Assembly (NCBI GenBank): GCA_017505535.1
Contig: JAFVPD010000024.1
Coordinates: 28,109-92,108, forward strand
DNA: 64,000 nucleotides
Direction of reading: 5' to 3'
Origin: Muribaculaceae bacterium
Lineage (GTDB): Bacteria; Bacteroidota; Bacteroidia; Bacteroidales; Muribaculaceae
Part shown: piece by piece, positions 26,580-37,092 of the stretch
How the letters are laid out: every line of letters begins with the position of its first letter
Position numbering within the stretch: position 1 is the stretch's first letter
Program-made: the position numbers and the translations under genes
The notes under the pieces: generated by a model
What the model was told of the DNA's origin: nothing
The model's input: only the letters and a program-made list of their open reading frames with translations
Database searches by the model: none

Positions 26580-27200
26580 TTAAATGATATTAAGCAATTC
26601 TACGTCAAAAATGAGTGTAGCATTAGGGCCAATCACCCCACCGGCACCTTGAGGACCATAAGCAATTTCGCTTGGGATATAAAGGCGCCATTTTGCACCA
26701 ACCTTCATCAATTGAAGAGCTTCAACCCAACCTGGAATCACTTGAGTGACACCAAATGTTGCCGGTTGTCCACGATCTACCGAGCTATCAAATACTGTTC
26801 CATCAATCAATTTTCCGGTATAGTGTACTGTCACTTGATCGGTTGCTTTGGGAGATGCACCATTGCCTTCAACAAGCACCTCATATTGTAGTCCGCTATT
26901 GGTAGTCACAACCTCAGCACGTTTTCCATTTTCAGCAAGAAATGCTTCCCCTGCAGCTTTATTAACCTTTGCCATTTCCTGAGCTGCGGCTTGTTGTTTT
27001 GCTTCCATTTCTTGGAAGAACGATTGAATAACCATCTTAGCTTCGTCATAGCTCATCTTGGGCTGCGCACCTTCATAAACAGCTGCAACGCCATCAGCAA
27101 AATCCTTAACATTGATAGATTCTATACCTGAGCCTTTAAAATTGTTACCCATGCTCAATCCAAGCGCATAACTTATGCGGTCTAATTCTTTATTTTCCAT
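26580..27200 (-). CDS. cytoplasmic/periplasmic FKBP-type isomerase, FklB-like
   Basis: A 206-aa FklB/Mip-like isomerase without a signal peptide. N-terminal helical half (about 1-90) starts NKELDRISYALGLSMGNNF; the C-terminal FKBP domain has VTVHYTGKLIDGTVFDSS, IPGWVEALQLMKVGAKWRLYIP, EIAYGPQGAGG, TLIFDVELL. It is the closest of the three to standard FklB and leads the operon. Confidence 0.93.
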   Translation of the reverse strand: MENKELDRISYALGLSMGNNFKGSGIESINVKDFADGVAAVYEGAQPKMSYDEAKMVIQSFFQEMEAKQQAAAQEMAKVNKAAGEAFLAENGKRAEVVTTNSGLQYEVLVEGNGASPKATDQVTVHYTGKLIDGTVFDSSVDRGQPATFGVTQVIPGWVEALQLMKVGAKWRLYIPSEIAYGPQGAGGVIGPNATLIFDVELLNII

Positions 27201-27233
27201 TATTTCTTATAAATATTAATATTTTTCAGTCAA

Positions 27234-27264
27234 CAAAGATAGGTCGTTTAAGCCTAACTACCAA
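27234..27264 (-). promoter_or_regulatory. promoter of the three-FKBP operon
   Basis: On the minus strand, TTG (27264-27262), 20 nt, TATCTTTG (27241-27234), about 34 bp upstream of the first FKBP start. Confidence 0.72.
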
Positions 27265-27423
27265 ATTACCACAGATTAAAAAACAAATCAAGAGTCCTCT
27301 TCACACTCTAAATTCACATCATTTTACTTATCGCGGGGCAATCTTTTCATTTTTACAATATCTTAACCATAATAGATTATAAATGCTTTGTATCTTTGTA
27401 GTCTATAAACACATCAATAATTC

Positions 27424-30420
27424 ATGAAACGAATAATACTACTGCCACTATTAATAGCGCTTACTTGCATAGTTTCTTGGGCGCAAATAAACACACCTTC
27501 GGTACAAGGTTATATCCTGAGAGCCCAATTGATGCTAAAAGGAGGGAATCCAAATGGTTGCCGCGACCAAATTGTTACCGCTTTAGGAATGAATCCTTCA
27601 GACAAAGAACTGCATGATGCCAAATTCCTATTGGCAATGTCAGCAGTAAACAATTGCGACCAAGATGCTCAACAGCTTCTCGAGGACTTTTTAGCACAAT
27701 ATCCGTCATCTCACCTTCGCAGTGAAGCGTTAAAAGCGATTGCCGACATCAATTTTGACAATGGGCAATATGGCGCAGCTTTACAACAATATTTAGCCGT
27801 TGATCAACGGGCTCTCAACGAGTCGCTTTGTGAAGATTTAATTTATCGCAGGGGATTTTGCCGACTTATGACCGCCGACTACAGCCTTGCCAATCAAGAC
27901 TTTGAAACTCTACGCAAAACATCTCGATATGGCAATGCCGCATTGTTTTATCAAGGGTATATCGCCTATTGTAAAACCGACTATACTCTTGCTCGGAATC
28001 TACTAAGCCAAGCCGACACAAACACATCTCCCGGTAACAAAGCGCCATATTATCTCATGCAAATTGCATATATCACAGGCGACAACAATAGTGCGCTTTC
28101 ACTTGCCAAACGACTCATCAATGATGCTACCGCATCACCTCAATTTGCAGCAGAAGCGCATCGCATTGCAGGCGAAATTTATTATTCCAACGGCAATCAA
28201 GCCGATGCCTTTGCAATATTATCGAAATATCCCGCTTTGGCCAATCAAGCCACAATGCAACCTATCCCATCGGCCCTATATATTCTTGGGCTCATGGAAT
28301 ATCAAAACAGCAATTACCCCCAAGCCATACAGCATCTTACACCGGCAACCGAATCGGACAATGCAATGGCTCAGAATGCCTATTTTCACATAGGCCAGTG
28401 CTATCGACGCACAGGAAATAATAACGCAGCCATGGTAGCGTTTGAAAAAGCCGCACACATGAACTTTGAACCAAAAGTGCAAGAAGCCGCCTACTATAAC
28501 TACGCTGTGGCAAAAATGGACGGCGGGCGAGTGCCTTTTGTCAGTTCGGTTTCAGTACTTGAAAATTTCCTCAACCGCTTTCCCGAGTCGGCTCACGCTC
28601 CCGAAGTGCAACGCTACATCATTGACGGATATATTTCCGACAACGACTATGATAGCGCGCTTCGCAGTATCGAACGCATTAAAAACCCATCGCAACAAAT
28701 ACTCACAGCTAAACAACGAGTATTATTTTCTCTTGGAATGCGTCAATTCTCCACTTCAGAAACGGCTGCCGCCCTCAACAATTTCAAGCAAGCCAAATCT
28801 ATCACTCATGCTGATAACGATATCGCCAACGAGTGTAATCTGTGGATAGGTGATTGCCATTATCGAATGGGCGACTACAACAACGCCATCAAAGCCTATT
28901 CGGCCTATCTGAACAATAGTTCAAACTCAAATAGCAATCGCTCTTTGGCTCAATATAACCTTGGATATAGCCGATATTCATTAAAACAATATGATAATGC
29001 GGCAGCCAATTTCAAAAAAGTGATAGCATCGCCCGGCAAACTTTCCATGACTCTCGTTGCCGATGCACTAAATCGTTTGGGCGATTGTTTTTATCACAAA
29101 TCGCAATTTGGCGAAGCAGTAAAATATTATGACAAAGCATTCCAGAGCAGTCCCTATGTCGGCGACTATTCGCTATTCCAAAAAGCCATAATGAAAGGTT
29201 ATGCCAAAGACTACAAAGGCAAAATCAAAACACTCACCCTCGTTGAAGAAAAATTCTCCACATCGGGATTATTGCCCGCCGTATTGCTTGAAAAAGCTGA
29301 GGCCTATGTTGCTCTTGATGATAAAAACAAGGCCATTGACACATATCACCAAATCATCAAACGTTATCCTTCAACAATGCAAGGGCGCAATGCATTGCTA
29401 CAACTTGCCATCACCCACATGAACGATAACAACCGAAGTGTTGCCATTAAAACCTATAAAGAAGTCATTAGCACCTACCCCACAAGCGAGGAAGCGCGAG
29501 TTGCCGCCGATGACCTTAAACGCATCTATGCCGATGAAGGCCGTCTCGATCAATATGCTTCGTTTATCTCATCAATTCAAGGCGCACCCCAACTTGAGCA
29601 AAAAGAAATTGATGCTCTGACGTTTCAAGCGGCCGAAAAGCACTATCTCACCAACAACGAGACAAATAAGTTGACTGAATATCTCTCCTCATTCCCTTCC
29701 GGAGCTTTTCGTGCTCAATCTTTATTCTATCTGAGTCTTGAGGCCAACAACACAGGCGACAAAGACTCTGCGCTGAAATATGCCACTGAAATCGTTAACA
29801 ACCACCCCGATGCCGAGTCAATCGAAGACGCACTCGCAATTAAGGGTGAAATCGAATTCAGTCAAGGGAAAGGCGAAATTGCATTAGAAACATTCCGCAC
29901 CCTCAAACAACGCGCATCATCAACTACAAATCTCAAAATTGCACGTTTGGGCATCATGCGCGTTACTAACGAAATAGGTGACTACGAAGCCGTAACGAAG
30001 GTTGTCGATGAGCTGACAGCATCTCTTCCCGAAGAAAGCGAAGAAATGCCCGAAATACAATTTTTCGGAGCCAATGCCGATTTTCATTTAAACAACACCA
30101 ATCAGGCTATCAAGACATTCTCAGCTCTATCTAAAAAACCGTCAACCATCTACGGAGCAATGAGTGCTGTGTATCTTTCACAACACTATCTCGACTCCAA
30201 GAATTATAAGAAAGCTCGGTCGGTCGTTGAGGAACTCATAAACTCCGGCACGCCCCATCAATATTGGCTAGCACGAGGATTCATAATCCTGTCGGATATT
30301 AATCGTGCCGAAGGAAACACCTTTGAAGCAAACGAATATCTTAAAACTTTGCAAAACAACTATCCCGGTAACGAAGCCGACATTTTCCAAATGATCGAAC
30401 AACGACTCTCCAACAATTAA
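27424..30420 (+). CDS. large periplasmic TPR-repeat protein
   Basis: A 998-aa exported protein (signal peptide MKRIILLPLLIALTCIVSWAQ) consisting almost entirely of tetratricopeptide-like helical repeats, for example LWIGDCHYRMGDYNNAIKAY and QYNLGYSRYSLKQYDNAAANF. Long TPR solenoids bind partner proteins; this one may work in the periplasm with the outer-membrane barrel encoded 12 bp downstream. A TATCTTTG at 27391-27398 is a likely -7 element. The function is not known to me. Confidence 0.85.
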   Translation: MKRIILLPLLIALTCIVSWAQINTPSVQGYILRAQLMLKGGNPNGCRDQIVTALGMNPSDKELHDAKFLLAMSAVNNCDQDAQQLLEDFLAQYPSSHLRSEALKAIADINFDNGQYGAALQQYLAVDQRALNESLCEDLIYRRGFCRLMTADYSLANQDFETLRKTSRYGNAALFYQGYIAYCKTDYTLARNLLSQADTNTSPGNKAPYYLMQIAYITGDNNSALSLAKRLINDATASPQFAAEAHRIAGEIYYSNGNQADAFAILSKYPALANQATMQPIPSALYILGLMEYQNSNYPQAIQHLTPATESDNAMAQNAYFHIGQCYRRTGNNNAAMVAFEKAAHMNFEPKVQEAAYYNYAVAKMDGGRVPFVSSVSVLENFLNRFPESAHAPEVQRYIIDGYISDNDYDSALRSIERIKNPSQQILTAKQRVLFSLGMRQFSTSETAAALNNFKQAKSITHADNDIANECNLWIGDCHYRMGDYNNAIKAYSAYLNNSSNSNSNRSLAQYNLGYSRYSLKQYDNAAANFKKVIASPGKLSMTLVADALNRLGDCFYHKSQFGEAVKYYDKAFQSSPYVGDYSLFQKAIMKGYAKDYKGKIKTLTLVEEKFSTSGLLPAVLLEKAEAYVALDDKNKAIDTYHQIIKRYPSTMQGRNALLQLAITHMNDNNRSVAIKTYKEVISTYPTSEEARVAADDLKRIYADEGRLDQYASFISSIQGAPQLEQKEIDALTFQAAEKHYLTNNETNKLTEYLSSFPSGAFRAQSLFYLSLEANNTGDKDSALKYATEIVNNHPDAESIEDALAIKGEIEFSQGKGEIALETFRTLKQRASSTTNLKIARLGIMRVTNEIGDYEAVTKVVDELTASLPEESEEMPEIQFFGANADFHLNNTNQAIKTFSALSKKPSTIYGAMSAVYLSQHYLDSKNYKKARSVVEELINSGTPHQYWLARGFIILSDINRAEGNTFEANEYLKTLQNNYPGNEADIFQMIEQRLSNN

Positions 30421-30432
30421 ACAGCCTGCCCT

Positions 30433-32184
30433 ATGAAATTAATCGCGATATTATTCATTCTTGCTACATTGACAAGCTCTTCTCAAGCGCAAGACTTGTC
30501 TAAAGAAATCACTGTTGAGAAAGAAATAGTGCCTCAACACATCAACGTATCACGCATAAATCTTACCCCCGAAGTTACATTAAAACCCATTACAAACCAC
30601 AATCTGCCCTATAGCAACCAAAGTATAGCCACTCCTCCTCAAGCTCTCATCGCCACACTTGAACCGGCTCAACATGCGGTGGATATTTTTGATGCTGAAC
30701 ATCGTGGTTACCTCTCATTGGGATATTTTCCCACTTACAACACTGCTCTCTCTGCCGGATATAAAATTTTGGGCACACAATCAACCGATTTAAATGCATG
30801 GTTGCAATACAATGGTCGCATTTATAATGGTAACACTCTACTCTTTGACCAAGAGCTCACGATGCGTGACCACACTGCGATGCTTGGCGTTAACCTCAAA
30901 CAACGATTAAGCCATTCCACCACATTAAACGCAGCCATAGACTACACTCTCAGTCGCTTCAACTCCCCTCAGCTTCACTATCATGCACTTGATGCCAATT
31001 GGGAAGCGAGCCATTATCAAACCGTAAACAACGTTAACATATCGGCCGGAATCACCACCGCCATAAATCAATGGGATTGCCAACTTCAATTGGCTGCCGA
31101 ACATTTTGGATATGCCTCAGATGGATACATTTTATCCAACCTACGCCCTTATCCAACCAATACAACCCCCTCGTTATTTTCGCCCGCAAGAGAGAACAAA
31201 TTTTCAATCTATGCCTCTGCTGCAACCAAGATTAATGACATCTCAGCTTTTGGCATTAATCTCGACATCGCTCATCTCAACTACAACAAAAGCCATCAAT
31301 TGAGTTTTAATGAGAACTCATTCCCCAACGGCATCAGGCCGAAATCATCTCCCGACTATGGATTAATTTCAATTAACCCTCACTATGAAATATCGGCAGG
31401 GACTATTCACACCCGTATTGGAGCACAAGTGGGCATTGCCATCAATGACGGAAAATCCTTCTCAATAGCGCCCGACATCGAGGCCGATTGGACTCCATCG
31501 CAGCTATTCTCCATTTATGCACAAATGGGTGGTGGTGAATGGATTAACACTCTATCCTACTTATGGAATATTAATCATCACACATCTCCATCAATGGTCT
31601 ATTCACACTCCTCTCTACCGTTCACATTTGATGCAGGAATTGTAATAGGCCAATGGAAAGGAGCCACAGCCAAATTATATGCCGGATATGCATCAGCCAA
31701 AGATTGGCTCATGCCATCATTCTACAACGCTACGTCATTATTCACCCCGATTGATTTGAACGGGTGGAAATTAGGAGCCGAAATTTCCTATCGCTACCGC
31801 GATATTGCGAGCATAAAATTGCAATATGAAACAGCTCCGCAAAAATATAATCGTGGCAACTACTTGTGGCATGATAGAGCCAAGAATGTTTTCAACGCCT
31901 CGTTGCTCATCACCCCCATGCCTCAATTGGACATCACGGTTGACTATGAACTACGCAACAAGCGTTGCATTTTTGGTTTTGGCACAACCGATTCGGAGAA
32001 CATCTTCTCAGTGTACAACTTGGGAGATATCGACCGATTTAACATTACAGGATTGTATCGTTACACCTCACACCTCAGCTTTTTTGCGCGATTTGAGAAC
32101 CTTCTCAACAACCATTGCTACCTCGTTAGCGCATTGCCCGACCAAGGATTTACTGCGTTATTGGGTGCAACATATAAATTCTGA
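30433..32184 (+). CDS. outer-membrane beta-barrel protein paired with the TPR protein
   Basis: A 583-aa exported protein (signal peptide ending SSSQAQ). After a short N-terminal region (about 25-90, no TonB plug) the rest is strand-rich with aromatic residues, as in TonB-receptor-like barrels (for example IHTRIGAQVGIAINDG, LSFFARFENLLNNHCYL), and ends with ALLGATYKF, an aromatic C-terminus typical of barrel proteins. The tight link to the TPR gene suggests a two-protein complex. Confidence 0.8.
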   Translation: MKLIAILFILATLTSSSQAQDLSKEITVEKEIVPQHINVSRINLTPEVTLKPITNHNLPYSNQSIATPPQALIATLEPAQHAVDIFDAEHRGYLSLGYFPTYNTALSAGYKILGTQSTDLNAWLQYNGRIYNGNTLLFDQELTMRDHTAMLGVNLKQRLSHSTTLNAAIDYTLSRFNSPQLHYHALDANWEASHYQTVNNVNISAGITTAINQWDCQLQLAAEHFGYASDGYILSNLRPYPTNTTPSLFSPARENKFSIYASAATKINDISAFGINLDIAHLNYNKSHQLSFNENSFPNGIRPKSSPDYGLISINPHYEISAGTIHTRIGAQVGIAINDGKSFSIAPDIEADWTPSQLFSIYAQMGGGEWINTLSYLWNINHHTSPSMVYSHSSLPFTFDAGIVIGQWKGATAKLYAGYASAKDWLMPSFYNATSLFTPIDLNGWKLGAEISYRYRDIASIKLQYETAPQKYNRGNYLWHDRAKNVFNASLLITPMPQLDITVDYELRNKRCIFGFGTTDSENIFSVYNLGDIDRFNITGLYRYTSHLSFFARFENLLNNHCYLVSALPDQGFTALLGATYKF

Positions 32185-32216
32185 CATAGATAGTATCTTA
32201 GGAAAACGTCCTCATC

Positions 32217-33629
32217 ATGAATGCCCGAGAGTTTGCCCAATGCATTTTAATGAATCTGCCCTATGTGCCCAATGATCAACAGGTACAGTTGATTGCCGCA
32301 CTTGCACGATTTTGCATACCCGAAAGCAACGATGAGGCCATTTTTCTCCTCAACGGATATGCCGGTACAGGCAAGACCTCCCTCACCGGTTCATTGGTCA
32401 AAGCTCTTTCACAAGCAGGCATATCATCGGTATTGCTTGCCCCCACCGGTCGTGCGGCTAAAGTGTTTGCTCGATTTGCCAAACACCCCGCCTATACAAT
32501 ACATCGTCGCATTTATCGCACCCCCTCAAGCGGGTCTATGGCTTTGGCGCTATCAACGGTTGCCGACAATCGCAGTCGTGACACAATTTTTATCGTTGAT
32601 GAGGCATCAATGATTGGCTCTAACGGAGGAGACCTCTCGGGAAGCCTACTTGAAGATCTCATTCAATATGTTTACTCGGGACAGAATTGTCGGTTGCTTC
32701 TATTGGGCGATACCGCTCAATTGCCACCGGTAGGCTACACATTTTCACCAGCAATGGACGTTAAAACGCTTCGAGGTTTTAACATGAGAGTAGTGAGAGC
32801 CGTACTCACTGAAACGGTGCGTCAAGCGGCCCACTCAGGGATACTTTACAATGCTACATGGTTGCGAAAAGCCATGAAAGCCGACCCACTGCCCACTCCA
32901 ATATTATTCACATCACGATTTGATGATGTCAAGGCAATCTCAGGCGAATTTTTAGCCGAAGCACTTGAAACCGATTATGCCACCGACGGAACCGATGAAA
33001 CAATCCTCATCACTCGGTCAAATAAACGTGCCGTACAATTCAACAGAGCAATCAGAGCCAACATTTTATACAAAGAAGAAGAATTGACCTGTGACGAACT
33101 TTTACTCATTGCAAAAAACAATTACCTCTGGAGCTCCAAGATAAAAGGAATTGACTTTATCGCCAACGGTGATGTTGCGACCGTCACAAAAGTCTATGAA
33201 AGCGAATATAAATATGGCTTCCGTTTTGTTGATGTGAGACTCAGACTACCCGACCGCGACGTAGAATTTGACTGCAAAGTAATGCTTGATACACTTCACT
33301 CCGAAGCTCCCGGACTTGATCCTCATCGCCAGGCCTATCTTCACCAAGAATGCCTGAACGACCCCGACAATTTTGCCCCCGATACACCCATGCCTACTCG
33401 ACTCAAAGCATTGAAAACCAACCCCTATTACAATGCCCTACAAGTAAAATATGCCTATGCCGTCACCTGCCACAAAGCCCAAGGCGGACAATGGCGCAAC
33501 GTGTATATCGACATGGGATACATTCCACCCGAGGCGCAAGGTCTCGACTTCTATCGATGGCTTTATACAGCAACCACTCGTGCAACACATCGTCTCACAT
33601 TCCTCAACCCCGACATCGAGCAACGATAA
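32217..33629 (+). CDS. RecD/Dda-like SF1B DNA helicase
   Basis: A 470-aa superfamily 1B 5'-3' helicase. Motif I GYAGTGKTSL (about residue 50), motif Ia LLAPTGRAAKVF, motif II IVDEAS, motif III LLLLGDTAQLPPVG, motif IV-like ILITRSNKRAV and the C-terminal UvrD_C_2 motif VKYAYAVTCHKAQGGQW with YTATTRA. Resembles RecD2-like or phage Dda helicases without the N-terminal RecD2 extension. 32 bp after the barrel gene, likely co-transcribed, though the functional link is unclear. Confidence 0.9.
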   Translation: MNAREFAQCILMNLPYVPNDQQVQLIAALARFCIPESNDEAIFLLNGYAGTGKTSLTGSLVKALSQAGISSVLLAPTGRAAKVFARFAKHPAYTIHRRIYRTPSSGSMALALSTVADNRSRDTIFIVDEASMIGSNGGDLSGSLLEDLIQYVYSGQNCRLLLLGDTAQLPPVGYTFSPAMDVKTLRGFNMRVVRAVLTETVRQAAHSGILYNATWLRKAMKADPLPTPILFTSRFDDVKAISGEFLAEALETDYATDGTDETILITRSNKRAVQFNRAIRANILYKEEELTCDELLLIAKNNYLWSSKIKGIDFIANGDVATVTKVYESEYKYGFRFVDVRLRLPDRDVEFDCKVMLDTLHSEAPGLDPHRQAYLHQECLNDPDNFAPDTPMPTRLKALKTNPYYNALQVKYAYAVTCHKAQGGQWRNVYIDMGYIPPEAQGLDFYRWLYTATTRATHRLTFLNPDIEQR

Positions 33630-33748
33630 CCGCCCCAATTTTGACAAAATCATTCGCAATCGGCCATCTAAATTCCCGCTCTTTTCATTTATTTGCATTT
33701 TCCAAACTCCTCGTAGCAAAAAAACGCCACATTTTTTTGCCGTGTTAC

Positions 33749-33779
33749 TTGTAGAGACACTTGAAACGTTGTAACTTTG
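33749..33779 (+). promoter_or_regulatory. carB promoter
   Basis: TTG at 33749-33751, 20 nt, TAACTTTG at 33772-33779; the ATG follows 19 bp later. It makes carB independent of the helicase gene. Confidence 0.78.
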
Positions 33780-33798
33780 CAAGAAATTTCACAATATT

Positions 33799-36700
33799 AT
33801 GATCGACGGAATTAAGAAAGTGTTATTGCTCGGCTCAGGTGCCCTTAAAATTGGGCAAGCCGGCGAATTTGACTACTCTGGCTCTCAAGCGTTGAAAGCG
33901 CTCCGTGAAGAGGGTATCTCAACAGTGCTCATCAATCCAAACATCGCAACAATCCAAACATCTGAAGGAGTTGCCGATCAGGTTTATTTCCTACCCATAA
34001 CCCCACACTTCGTGGAGGAAGTTATCAAAAAAGAAAAACCCGACGGAATTCTTCTTGCATTTGGAGGTCAAACGGCGTTGAACTGCGGAACAGAGTTGTA
34101 TCTAAACGGCACACTTGAAAAATATGGAGTCACAGTACTCGGAACATCAGTTGAGGCAATCATGATAACCGAAGACCGTGACCTTTTTGTTAAGAAACTT
34201 AACGAAATTCAAGCCAAAACTCCGGTGTCGCAAGCAGTAGAATCAATGGAAGACGCCGTAAAGGTTGCTCACGAAATAGGATTCCCCGTAATGGTGCGCT
34301 CGGCATATGCTCTCGGCGGACTCGGCTCAGGAATCTGCACCAACGATGAAGAATTCCACGAACTTTGCGAAAGCGCACTCGCTCACTCTAAACAAATTCT
34401 TGTTGAAGAATCGCTCAAAGGGTGGAAAGAAATAGAATTTGAAGTGATTCGTGACAAAAACGACCATTGCTTCACCGTTGTGCCAATGGAAAACTTTGAC
34501 CCACTTGGCATTCACACCGGCGAAAGTATCGTAGTTGCTCCTATCGTGTCACTCTCACAAGAGCAAATATCAATGCTTCAAGACATCGCAATAAAGGTTG
34601 TGCGTCATATTGGCATTGTTGGAGAATGTAACATTCAATATGCATTCAACGCCGAAACCAACGACTACCGCATCATTGAAATCAATGCTCGTCTAAGCCG
34701 TAGTTCGGCTCTCGCATCAAAAGCATCGGGCTACCCCTTGGCTTTTGTTGCTGCCAAACTTGCATTAGGCTACACTCTTGATCAAATTGGCGAAATGGGA
34801 ACACCCAATTCGGCCTATGTAGCACCTTCGGTTGACTACATGATTGTGAAAATTCCACGTTGGGACTTGACAAAATTTGCTCGCGTAGATCGCGAAATCG
34901 GCTCGTCAATGAAGTCGGTAGGCGAAATCATGTCAATCGGAAAATCATTTGAAGAAATTATCCAAAAAGGATTGCGCATGATTGGGCAAGGTATGCATGG
35001 ATTTGTTGGCAACCGCGACTTGGTATTTGACGATCTTGACCACGCATTGTCACACCCAACCGACCTTCGCATCTTTGCAATAGCTCAAGCCCTTGAAAAA
35101 GGATATACAGTTGATCGCATTGAAGAACTCACAAAAATTGACAAGTGGTTCCTCAACGGCTTGAAAAATATTGTGGATTACACTGAAGTGCTCAAGAAAT
35201 ATGAACACATCGAGGACCTTCCTGCCGAAGTGCTTGCTGAGGCTAAACGTCTTGGATTTAGCGACTTCCAGATTGCTCGATATGTAGAAAATCCCGAGGC
35301 AAACTACGAAACCGAGGTATTGAAAGTGCGCGACCACCGCAAGAACTTAGGCATCACTCCTAAGGTGTGCCGCATCAACACCGTTGCAAGCGAATATCCC
35401 GACTTAACCAACTATCTATATGTCACCTATGGAGCTGATGCTCACCAAATACCCTACGACTACAACTCGGGCAAAAATATTATTGTGCTTGGGTCAGGTG
35501 CCTACCGCATTGGTAGCTCGGTGGAATTTGACTGGTGCTCGGTAAATGCTGTTAACACTTGTCGCAAACTCGGTTACAAGTCAATCATGATTAACTACAA
35601 TCCTGAGACTGTATCAACCGACTATGACATGTGTGACCGTCTATACTTCGATGAACTCAGCTTTGAACGTGTTCTTGATGTTATCGACCTTGAATCGCCT
35701 CGTGGTGTTATCGTATCGGTGGGCGGACAAATTCCCAACAACCTCGCCATGAAGCTTTATCGCCGTCATGTGCCCATCTTGGGAACTTCTCCTATCTCAA
35801 TTGACCGCGCCGAAAACCGTCACAAATTCTCGGCAATGCTTGACTCTCTAGGAATTGACCAACCTCGTTGGAAAGAGTTGACCAGCTTTGACGACATCGA
35901 TAAATTTGTTGCTGAAGTGGGCTTCCCTGTTCTCATTCGTCCCAGCTACGTGCTTTCAGGTGCTGCAATGAACGTTTGTTACGACTACGAATCAATGCAC
36001 GAATTCTTGGGCGCTGCGGCAAAGGTTTCGAAAGAATTCCCCGTGGTTGTTTCTGAATTCCTACAAAACGCCAAAGAAATCGAATTTGACGCTGTGGCTC
36101 GCAATGGAGAGGTGATTGAATATGCAATCTCTGAACACATTGAATTTGCCGGCGTGCACTCTGGTGATGCCACATTGGTATTCCCTGCACAAAAGATATA
36201 CATGGAGACTGCTCGTCGCATCAAACGCATTAGCAAAAAAATCGCGAAAGAACTCAACATCTCAGGTCCTTTCAACATTCAATATCTTGCTAAAAACAAC
36301 GATGTAAAAGTTATCGAATGTAACTTGCGTGCATCTCGCAGTTTCCCATTTGTGTCTAAGATTCTCAAACGTAATTTCATTGAAACAGCTACTCGCATCA
36401 TGCTTGGAGAACCGGTAGAAAAAGCCGATTCATCAACATTTGATATTGACTACATTGGCATCAAGGCATCTCAATTCTCATTTGCGCGTCTCCACAAAGC
36501 CGACCCGGTTCTTGGTGTAGATATGTCATCAACCGGAGAAGTTGGTTGCTTGGGAGCCGACTTTGACGAAGCTCTTCTCAACGCTATGATTTCAGTGGGC
36601 CATCATGTTCCCGACAAGAACAAAGCGGTACTCGTATCTTCGGGCGACGTGAGAGGCAAAGTTGATATGCTCGATTCTTGCAAAATGTTGTCGGAAAACG

Positions 36701-37017
36701 GATACAAATTATATGCTACCGAAGGAACTGCCAAATTCCTCAATTCAAACGGAATTGAAGCTCACCCCGTAGGTTGGCCCGATGAAGATGGCGAAAACAT
36801 TCTTGATCTTCTCGCTAATCATGCCATCGACTTAGTAATTAATATTCCAAAGAACCATAGCAAACGTGAATTGACCAATGGTTATCGCATACGTCGCTCA
36901 TCAATCGACCACAACATTCCATTGCTCACAAATGCACGTCTTGCTGCTGCTTATATACGAGCATTCACCAACAAGCCCATCAACGATATCAACATTGCAG
37001 CTTGGGCTGAATATTAA
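33799..37017 (+). CDS. carB: carbamoyl-phosphate synthase large subunit
   Basis: 1072-aa CPSase large chain, joining ammonia, bicarbonate and two ATP to carbamoyl phosphate for pyrimidine and arginine synthesis. Two homologous ATP-grasp halves, each with LLGSGALKIGQAGEFDYSG / VLGSGAYRIGSSVEFDWCS, and ARLSRSSALASKASGYPLA / LRASRSFPFVSKI, then a C-terminal MGS-like allosteric domain (about 935-1072). Full length. The glutaminase subunit carA is not adjacent; it has its own promoter and a terminator. Confidence 0.98.
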   Translation: MIDGIKKVLLLGSGALKIGQAGEFDYSGSQALKALREEGISTVLINPNIATIQTSEGVADQVYFLPITPHFVEEVIKKEKPDGILLAFGGQTALNCGTELYLNGTLEKYGVTVLGTSVEAIMITEDRDLFVKKLNEIQAKTPVSQAVESMEDAVKVAHEIGFPVMVRSAYALGGLGSGICTNDEEFHELCESALAHSKQILVEESLKGWKEIEFEVIRDKNDHCFTVVPMENFDPLGIHTGESIVVAPIVSLSQEQISMLQDIAIKVVRHIGIVGECNIQYAFNAETNDYRIIEINARLSRSSALASKASGYPLAFVAAKLALGYTLDQIGEMGTPNSAYVAPSVDYMIVKIPRWDLTKFARVDREIGSSMKSVGEIMSIGKSFEEIIQKGLRMIGQGMHGFVGNRDLVFDDLDHALSHPTDLRIFAIAQALEKGYTVDRIEELTKIDKWFLNGLKNIVDYTEVLKKYEHIEDLPAEVLAEAKRLGFSDFQIARYVENPEANYETEVLKVRDHRKNLGITPKVCRINTVASEYPDLTNYLYVTYGADAHQIPYDYNSGKNIIVLGSGAYRIGSSVEFDWCSVNAVNTCRKLGYKSIMINYNPETVSTDYDMCDRLYFDELSFERVLDVIDLESPRGVIVSVGGQIPNNLAMKLYRRHVPILGTSPISIDRAENRHKFSAMLDSLGIDQPRWKELTSFDDIDKFVAEVGFPVLIRPSYVLSGAAMNVCYDYESMHEFLGAAAKVSKEFPVVVSEFLQNAKEIEFDAVARNGEVIEYAISEHIEFAGVHSGDATLVFPAQKIYMETARRIKRISKKIAKELNISGPFNIQYLAKNNDVKVIECNLRASRSFPFVSKILKRNFIETATRIMLGEPVEKADSSTFDIDYIGIKASQFSFARLHKADPVLGVDMSSTGEVGCLGADFDEALLNAMISVGHHVPDKNKAVLVSSGDVRGKVDMLDSCKMLSENGYKLYATEGTAKFLNSNGIEAHPVGWPDEDGENILDLLANHAIDLVINIPKNHSKRELTNGYRIRRSSIDHNIPLLTNARLAAAYIRAFTNKPINDINIAAWAEY

Positions 37018-37044
37018 TCTGAGATATCCCAATATCCATATAAC

Positions 37045-37076
37045 AAAAAATCCCGCAGGCGTCTGCGGGATTTTTT
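37045..37076. terminator. strong bidirectional terminator after carB
   Basis: AAAAAATCCCGCAG and CTGCGGGATTTTTT pair over 14 bp around a GCGT loop, with a T run beyond. It serves carB and the convergent amylase gene. Confidence 0.92.
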
Positions 37077-37092
37077 TTGCTTATTGGATTGT

